NCBI GenBank assembly: GCA_002917075.1
Contig: NTMA01000079.1
Coordinates: forward strand, 1-64,000
Direction: 5' to 3'
Source of the DNA: Hawksworthiomyces lignivorus
Taxonomy: Eukaryota; Ascomycota; Sordariomycetes; Ophiostomatales; Ophiostomataceae
Length of the DNA: 64,000 nucleotides
Part shown: positions 57,670-64,000 of the stretch, piece after piece
Numbering within the stretch: the first letter of the stretch is position 1
Layout of the letters: the number at the start of each line of letters is the position of its first letter
Notes under the pieces: model-generated
The model's database searches: none
What the model saw: the letters and a program-made list of their open reading frames with translations, nothing else
What the model was told of the DNA's origin: nothing
Translations under genes and position numbers: made by a program

Positions 57670-58421
57670 ATGGCGACCGATACCAAAGATGCCGCATCTA
57701 GCGCCAAAACACTCACAGAACGTGAGATGCAGATTCTCAGCAATGCCTGGAAGTGCATGAAAACCACCCCGGAGGTGCTTACATCCACCAAATTTGTAGA
57801 GTCTGCTTTCATCTCTTCCTCACCGCAGAGCTGACGATGCCTTGTTTTCTTTAGGTCGACTACGCCAAGCTCGCCGCCGAGAGCGGCATGACCAATCCTC
57901 GCAGCGCCTCCAACGCCTGGGCCAAGATCAAGAGCAAGCTCTTCCCTGACGGGCCCGCCCCTGCTGCTGGGGAGTCCGGTGCCACGCCGCCCACCACGCC
58001 TGGCCGCAAGCGCAAGAACGCACCTGCGGCTGCCGGCGCAGACATCGGCGCGGGTGCCTCTGCGGGCGCCAGCGACGTTCTGGCTGACGGCGACGCCGCC
58101 CGCGCCATCACTCCGCCGGCAGACGAAGACGGCAACAGCGTGCCTGCTTCGGAGGCCGTCTCTACGACGCCGAAGCGCCGCCGCGCAGGTGCCGGCGCTG
58201 GCGCTGGCGCCGGAAAGGCGCCAAAGACGCCACGCACGCCACGCACGCCCCGCGGCAAGAAGGCGGCCAAGTCAGCCGCGGCGGTGACCAAGTCCGACGA
58301 CGAGTCGGACGGCAGCAATAAGCATGACGGTGAGGGAGACGGCGGGAACCAAGACGCCATTACGGTCTACCGCGTCAAGGATGAAGATGCACAGGACGAG
58401 AACGGAGAGGACGCTGTCTAG
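57670..58421 (+). CDS. Myb/H1-like nuclear protein, 223 aa
   Basis: Exons 57670-57774 and 57855-58421, both phase 0. The donor is GTGCTT, weak but required because read-through stops soon. Residues 15-68 form a small helical domain typical of fungal proteins annotated as Myb-like or H1-like (EREMQILSNAWKCMKTTPE, then DYAKLAAESGMTN and SASNAWAKIKSKLFP). The remainder is disordered and basic: a KRKN patch, a KRRR patch, Gly/Ala runs and TPRTPRTPRGKK, which resembles DNA minor-groove-binding or linker-histone tails. It ends in an acidic tail. A nuclear DNA-associated role is likely; the target is unknown. Confidence 0.8.
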
Positions 58422-58935
58422 GCTGGGTTCGGTAGGGTGCTCTACAAAGAAGGCGGGGAGATAATTTCTTGCATGTTTTTTTTTTCTTTCTTTTGTTGAC
58501 TTGTTCTCCCCGACATACTCTGCCTCCGCTTTTTTTTTTTTTTTGGTTCTAGGATGCACAGTACATGCATGGAAGCATAAGGATCATCTGAGGGGGGTGG
58601 CGTCGTCTCAGCATTTCTCATCTCGCGCAGCAAGGCCATAGCTATGGAAGTACTACAGTAATTGACTGACATTCAGCTATCTTGCAAAATTTGCTTCACA
58701 TTCGGCAATTCTAAATCATAGCATGGAGCTAATGCTTGAAGAGCAATCATCGCCGCACGTAAATTTATCATCTAGTAAAATCTCTTAATTTTTAAAAACG
58801 AGTGGTATTTAGATGGCCGTTACCAATACGAACAAAGCGAGTGATATGTACAATAGCAGAACAAGTGTGTCTTCCTCTTTTTCCCATAAGGCAAGGTATC
58901 TCTGAGAGTTATAATGGCGGTGCACAGGTGATCGC
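58422..58935. other. intergenic between convergent genes
   Basis: 0.5 kb containing two T-runs (58478-58490 and 58530-58544) and both 3' ends. No gene was seen. Confidence 0.5.
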
Positions 58936-59425
58936 TTACTCGTCCTTGGCGATCTTCTTGCGGTAGACCTTGGCGATGACGTCGGGGTTGGGGCCCAGGC
59001 CACCGGCCTTGAGCACGTCCAGCTTCGAAACCTTGATCGAGCGGACATCCGGAGCGCGGGCGCGGATGGCTGCGGTCACGCGGTTGACGTCATCGTCGGA
59101 GATGTCGCCGCCGAACAGCACGAGCCGGGGCACAGAGCGCTCGCCGACCGGCTTGCTGGCGTTGCTGCCGAGGCCAGCCGAGTTGGCCGCGTTCACGTCG
59201 CCGGAGAAGAGCGCGGGGAGCTCCATCTCGGCAGCAGAGAGGTCGAGGCAGGTGTGGACGACTGGATGGAAGAAGACGTCGAGTTAGCTTACAAGTTCAC
59301 ATACTGCAGAATAAGCAGATCTCGGGGGAATGCATACCATCATAGTCGGGGAGGAGGCGCTCGCGGACGGCCTCAGAAACCTTGGCATCACGGCCGAGGC
59401 TGGCAACGGGAACAGGAGTGGCCAT
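58936..59425 (-). CDS. small conserved-looking protein, 137 aa
   Basis: Exons 59425-59338 and 59261-58936 joined by a 77-bp GTATGC/CCAG intron. The sequence looks like a compact alpha/beta Rossmann-like domain: the beta/alpha opening DYDVVHTCLDLSAAEMEL, a Ser/Asn/Gly-rich loop, the strand PRLVLFGGDISDDDVNRV, and a C-terminal helix DVIAKVYRKKIAKDE. No catalytic motif is recognised. Leucine/arginine-rich start; no signal peptide. It is well expressed by codon choice. It may be a fungal-specific nucleotide- or NAD-binding-like protein; not certain. Confidence 0.75.
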
Positions 59426-61985
59426 TTTGGAAAAGTGTTTAAGATTAGGTGAGACGGAAAGAGTTTGCTTGTGTGGCTTGGAAGAAAGGCGGATGTGTTG
59501 GAGTCGAGATGTTGAAGCTGATTGCTCTGCAGACAAACAAGAAACCAGGTCGACGTGGATGAGAACGATGCCAGATCTTTATACTTGAGAGATGTGCCCT
59601 CTTTTCTGTTTGAATATTCTTATTTTTAACTACCCCTTGACTATTTCTGGCAACATCGCATCATTGATGCCATCGCTGCCCTTGTCTTCTCTTGCCTATG
59701 CTGTCAAAGGACAAAAAGTGACACCTCCGTCCGTTTGCAATTCAGCCTTCCATGCAAACCGGACTATGATGGCAATTTGATTTGCTTTGAACCGCTCGTC
59801 ATATCTGCCTGACCGGGGATTGGCCGTTTGTCTAGAAGTTGACCAACGTCAGATCAATTTAATGGAGCAGACATAGTTTATTGGTAAGCCCTTAATCCCT
59901 TCGCAGTTCCTGGGCACAGTGTTGGGGGAAGCCGAACGGACGACCGCAGAGGTTAAAAAGGCATTATGACGAATCCATCGCAATAATGACCCAAAAAGGA
60001 GACCAATAAGCCTTGATGAAGCGATGTCTGGATATGATAACGAAGCCGAGTGTCCAAAAGGAGCAGCAGAAATACACTTTACTAGCGAGATGCGGCTCAG
60101 AATGGTCCGCAGAAAGGGTGATAGTTCACAGCCTCTTCGCACTCTCGCCGTCAATGCCATTCTCGGTTCCGAAGAAAAAAAAAAAGACCAGACGCGGCAT
60201 AACAACCGCACACAACGATGAAGAGCCGCCACAAGACGGAAAGGTTAAATAGATTGTGGCCTAGGGGCGGCCGACGCAGCTATGCTTTGGGGTTTCTTTT
60301 TTAGTACGGCGATTAATTAAGAAACTTCGGGGGCTACAGATGGAAAGGAGATCAGAAGAGGAATTTATCGTAACAACGATCATAATTTCTTCCTCCTCTC
60401 TTCCGCCAGAAATGAAAAGAGCCCATCATCGCATATCTTATGTTAGATGGCAAGGAAAGTCCATATTGGCAGAGGAATTGGAAATGATGGATTGGGCAGC
60501 AGAATGACCGATCCTGTTCCAGGAATTATCGCAATTCAACAATGCTATCAGCTCGTCTAGAATTCTAACTTGCTTACTTTCAAGCAGAATTCATCAATGA
60601 TCGTAATTAGCAAATTTACCTGGATCTCTGCAAGCTGGCTTACGTCAAGTTCATTTATTCCGACAGAATTACATATTAACTACACTGTTAATCATATAGA
60701 TGTTCGTCAGACAGTCTCGTCTCTGTAGCCTGCGTCTTTCAGTGCCTATCATCGTACTGACCTTCCCATCTACCTTTAGTCAGGTCCGCATCGCTCTGCA
60801 TCTTGTCCTCTTCACTTCAGTTTCATTATACGCAAGCAGAGACTGGAGAAACTAACTAGCAGATTTTTTACAGCACCAAGTGTCCAGAGTCGAAGAGAGA
60901 GAGGGCTTTGCTCCATAGACATTGCCAGGACTTAGTGAAACGGCAACGTCAAAGTCTTGCGGCCTCACGTCTACCAAGCCGTAGCAGAGATCCCATTTCG
61001 ACTAGAAGATTTCGAGAAATATTCATTTTCTCCGCAGATAGTGCGTCTTTGAAATGGTTCAAAACATCGATAAACCCCTTCTTGCTGTCTCGTTCTAGCT
61101 CAGCCCGCCTTTATCTTCGGCATCGACTTCCGCATGAATTATCTTGCATGTCGGCAATTTTTTTTATGTGTCCATCTTGGACGTTCTTCTTAGCCTCCCT
61201 GAGGACTCACACTTCTAGAATACGCTTTGAGGATGCAAGATGAAAGGGGCCGTTAAAGCATCACTTTTTTCCTTGCTTTTTGTTTGTCCTCTTTCATTTA
61301 AGACGAACGGCTCACAGACAAAATTGACAGCCTGCCACACCACCACATGGCACAACACATTAGACTTCTCCTAATGTTGGAGACATGTCAGAATGTCTAG
61401 GGGCTCTGCATGACCGTTTGGTCCCTACATGTTTACCCCATAAACCATGTATAAACCATGTTGCTATCCTGCAGCAGCTGCCAAAGCGCACTTGCATCTC
61501 GGACGTCTTGGGCAAGGGCGGCATCAGATGAGCAGAAAGAGGGGAAACAGCAGACAGAAATTGGCTGAGGAATAACTCAATGTATATGCTGTGCCGCAAG
61601 CCAGCATGCTCGTGTTTCTGGAGAGACGCCGGTGCCGGCAAGAGAGGTAAGATTGCCTCTTCTCTCTTTGTTCCTCTATCCTATGATGAGCATTTGTTGT
61701 TTACTTTGAACAGACGTCTTTCGCCACGTGCGTCTGGTTCAAGAATAAGGCTTACCATACCACGGTTCCTTCTCCTGATCTTGCCCAACAGTCGGGACGT
61801 CTTACCAGCTCCATTTGATTCTGATAGTCCTCTGAATGTGTCCCCTCTACGTGCACAACCGCGAATGGCGCCGGTCACCGTGCGGTCGCCTCTCCTTTTC
61901 GCCTCATTTTGCGAACAGACGGTCACGTTGATCAGTACATGTTTACTCTGCTAATATCACTGCGACTCCAGAGATTATCTAGGAC
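59426..61985. other. gene-poor stretch with possible coding relics
   Basis: No intact gene. On the minus strand at about 61110-60950, an open stretch encodes KKGFIDVLNHFKDALSAEKM, interrupted by stops on both sides. At 61926-61681 another open minus-strand stretch contains NGAGKTSRLLGKI, P-loop-like but not canonical. These may be remnants of a decayed gene or chance. Confidence 0.35.
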
Positions 61986-62029
61986 CCATTTGGTTCCCAT
62001 TTGGTTCCCATTTGGTCTCCATTTGGTTC
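61986..62029 (+). repeat. 11-bp tandem repeat, four copies
   Basis: Four units of CCATTTGGTTC. Units 1, 2 and 4 are identical; unit 3 ends GTCT instead of GTTC. A short minisatellite with no link to a gene. Confidence 0.85.
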
Positions 62030-63787
62030 CTCTTTTGTCTCGTTGCAGCATCGATCTCTTTCGTTAATCTATGACAACGCAATCCATCGGGCCTTTTTCT
62101 TGGCCCAACTTGGCTGTATTGAGCATCGCACTACGAAAGCCTTAATCACCGAGGTGAGCGCACTAGTTGCCACGAGCGGGTCGCACGTCGGCAACTCCAA
62201 AACGTCTTTCAGGACCCTAGGTACGGGACATAGCAAGCCGCAACGGTCCAGTTTCAAAAATTACTTGAGGCCTTTAGTGAGGAAAATGGAGTTGGTTTCT
62301 GTGGCAGGCAGATACGCTAGCAAGTATCCAGCCGGCAATCAACAGAGAAACACCTCTACAGCGTAGATCACAATGACGAAGGTGTCTCCATTTGCGATGC
62401 TGCTCTGTTAGGACGCTCAAGTGGAGGCCTGCTTGTTTTCTTTTAGGCCATGCCTCGGTGCTGGTTCTCTTGAACAATCACAAAACTCTGCTTGTGGGGG
62501 GCGCTATTCGTCTTCTCCCACTATCGCACAGCTAACGCAGTGTTAATCCCTACTGTCCGCCATACGAATACGAAAGGCAAAAAAGGTGTCCCTCCCCATA
62601 GGCCTGACTTCATCGGCCGCTTTGGCCATCGTCGGTGAGTCGACTTCGTTCTCCCCCCTGCTGGCTTGGCCTGCTAAGTGGTCCAGGGGTCCCGAAGCCG
62701 GTGCATTTTGTGCCATGGGCTGGTCCCTTTTAGCGCAATATCTCTTATGCGCTGCTCTCGCCCGTTCCCCATATTAGTCAAAGAATAAATACAGTTAGTG
62801 ATCAGCGCCCGTGTGGTTGCGTCGCTCCGGCGCACTTTTGTAAGCCTATGTTTGTGCGTACATCGACGCTCAGACCTCGTTCTTTTTCCGCCTTTCCAAT
62901 CTGCGCCATCCTGGCCGCACGAGCGCGTGCTGCGCAGTAGTGCTCCTCGAGGACGAGAAGCGAGCCCTATTTACTAGTGTTCTCGGTGTTGTATTGTCTT
63001 TGCTGACATGCTATGCTTGGCCGCAGCAAGGATTCTTGCACAAAAAAAAAAAAACGAGCATCCTGTCTCTTTGCGTGACGCTTCCCGAGACGCTGCCGGG
63101 ACGGTGGCAAACGGAGAGCTTAGCTCTTGACTAGCCGGATCTCGACCCTGCGCTGAGCGTTATCGTACAAGAAATCTCGGGTGTGCCCCCTAGGGTGTCT
63201 GTGAGAGACGCTACAGTGACAACAAGAGCCCGGATGATTGACACCTTGTGTGGCGAATCGTACATGCCGCCATCATGGTGGACGTCAAGTTGGCTTAGAG
63301 ACTATCTCGCGTCCTCGGCGGAGCACATCGGATGTTTATTATTGTAGCCGACCATCCAAGAAGAACTCTTTTTGGGCGTTGCTGTCGCCCTACGGAACGT
63401 CCCCGGTTGCGACCACTGCGAACTTGTTTAGCACCAGAGGAGGCCGTAATCAAACTCGGCGAGGATTTGGTACGAGGCATTTCTGCTTAGTATGCTCCAA
63501 TACAGAATATCTGCTTGAACATGGAGTAGTTGTAACGAGAAATACACCAAGTCTGGCCAGCAAGACGCGATCCTGTCGATCAACAGGAGCGACGAAATAT
63601 TGGCCATATTCTCGTGCTTCTGAATTCGCCTATGACAAAGAGGGTAAGTTTGTTCGACATCTTCTCCTGAACACTCGTCCACTACCTAGTTAGATAGCAT
63701 CGGAACTGCGAACATACACGCGATTGGCTTATGCCATAGCCCATGCTCCCAACAAAACTTTAGAAATAAAAACAAAATAAAATAAAA
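62030..63787. other. gene-poor stretch near right edge
   Basis: Mixed sequence with short frames only (for example 62586-62777 and 63238-63693 plus), none with a domain or an ATG in good context. It may include degraded repeats; no terminal repeats were recognised. Confidence 0.4.
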
Positions 63788-63889
63788 TCAGCCCAGAGAT
63801 CGAACGCGCAATCCGTGGGCGAAGTCCCTCCTCTCCTCCAGCTCTTGAAAGGCCTCCATGTACGTGTAATAGTCGTAGGCTCCCGCTTG
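63788..63889 (-). CDS. 3' exon of a gene running off the right edge
   Basis: Minus-strand exon ending in TGA at 63790-63788. It starts after an AACAG acceptor at about 63890 and encodes 33 residues with strong coding character (YDYYTYMEAFQELEERRDF), then a basic end. The longer frame at 63978-63760 is the shadow. Upstream exons to 64000 could not be joined with confidence. The protein is not recognised. Confidence 0.4.
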   Translation of the reverse strand, partial: QAGAYDYYTYMEAFQELEERRDFAHGLRVRSLG

Positions 63890-64000
63890 CTGTTGTGCAA
63901 ACTTGCATTAACTAACCCCTTGAACACTTTCGTTGTTCTCAACCTTGTCCCGCTAGAAGATGGCTGACAGGGGACCATGTCCCCCGCATAGACTGAGCAG

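Noticed and set aside
61681..61926. ABC-type or STAND P-loop in an 81-codon frame
   Set aside because: The motif has an extra residue against G-x4-GK-T, lacks a Walker B and an ATG, and is kept only as a possible relic.
63780..63830. tRNA-like B-box word (GTTCGA) on the minus strand
   Set aside because: No A box or cloverleaf could be formed. The word lies in a coding-like exon instead.

Overview
The window is nuclear DNA of a filamentous ascomycete (Pezizomycotina). The evidence is short spliceosomal introns (about 50 to 125 bp, GTRNGY donors, CTRAC-like branch points), Zn2Cys6 regulators with a fungal regulatory middle domain, a cytochrome P450, MFS porters, an AsaB/CmcJ-family oxygenase, a DOMON-cytochrome b561 protein and a STAND NTPase. 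The gene set fits a Sordariomycete, perhaps Hypocreales, but that is inference. No rRNA, tRNA, CRISPR, plasmid origin or intact transposon was recognised. All exon structures below were read by hand; for each spliced gene the exon lengths sum to a whole number of codons.

Layout. 1-5 kb is AT-rich with two small hypothetical genes, a C2H2 zinc-finger gene with an unresolved 5' end and a perfect 22-bp inverted repeat. 5-11 kb holds a small hypothetical gene, an ARF-like GTPase fused to three copies of an unfamiliar repeat module, and a 77-aa gene. 11-17.3 kb is a metabolic block: a monocarboxylate-type MFS porter, a CDA-fold deaminase, an SDR and a sugar-type MFS porter. 19.8-21.6 kb holds a P450. 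23.8-29.6 kb holds two tandem paralogous Zn2Cys6 regulators resembling cutinase-type factors. 30.9-36.8 kb holds a secreted Vgb-like beta-propeller protein, a Baeyer-Villiger monooxygenase and a convergent intradiol ring-cleavage dioxygenase. 38.8 kb holds a secreted DUF8021-like protein. 42.9-50.9 kb holds one huge STAND/TPR-like gene ending in near-identical 26-residue repeats. 52-59.4 kb holds a DOMON-b561 membrane protein, an AsaB/CmcJ-like oxygenase, a Myb/H1-like chromatin protein and a small conserved-looking protein. 59.4-63.8 kb has no convincing intact gene, and the 3' end of another gene lies at the right edge.

How the genes may work together (inference). BVMO, intradiol dioxygenase, P450, SDR and MFS porters beside two related Zn2Cys6 factors would suit an aromatic ketone or phenol catabolic locus: oxygen insertion into a ketone, ester loss to a phenol, then ring opening. 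The STAND protein and the ARF-like fusion look independent of this and are the most unusual architectures in the window.
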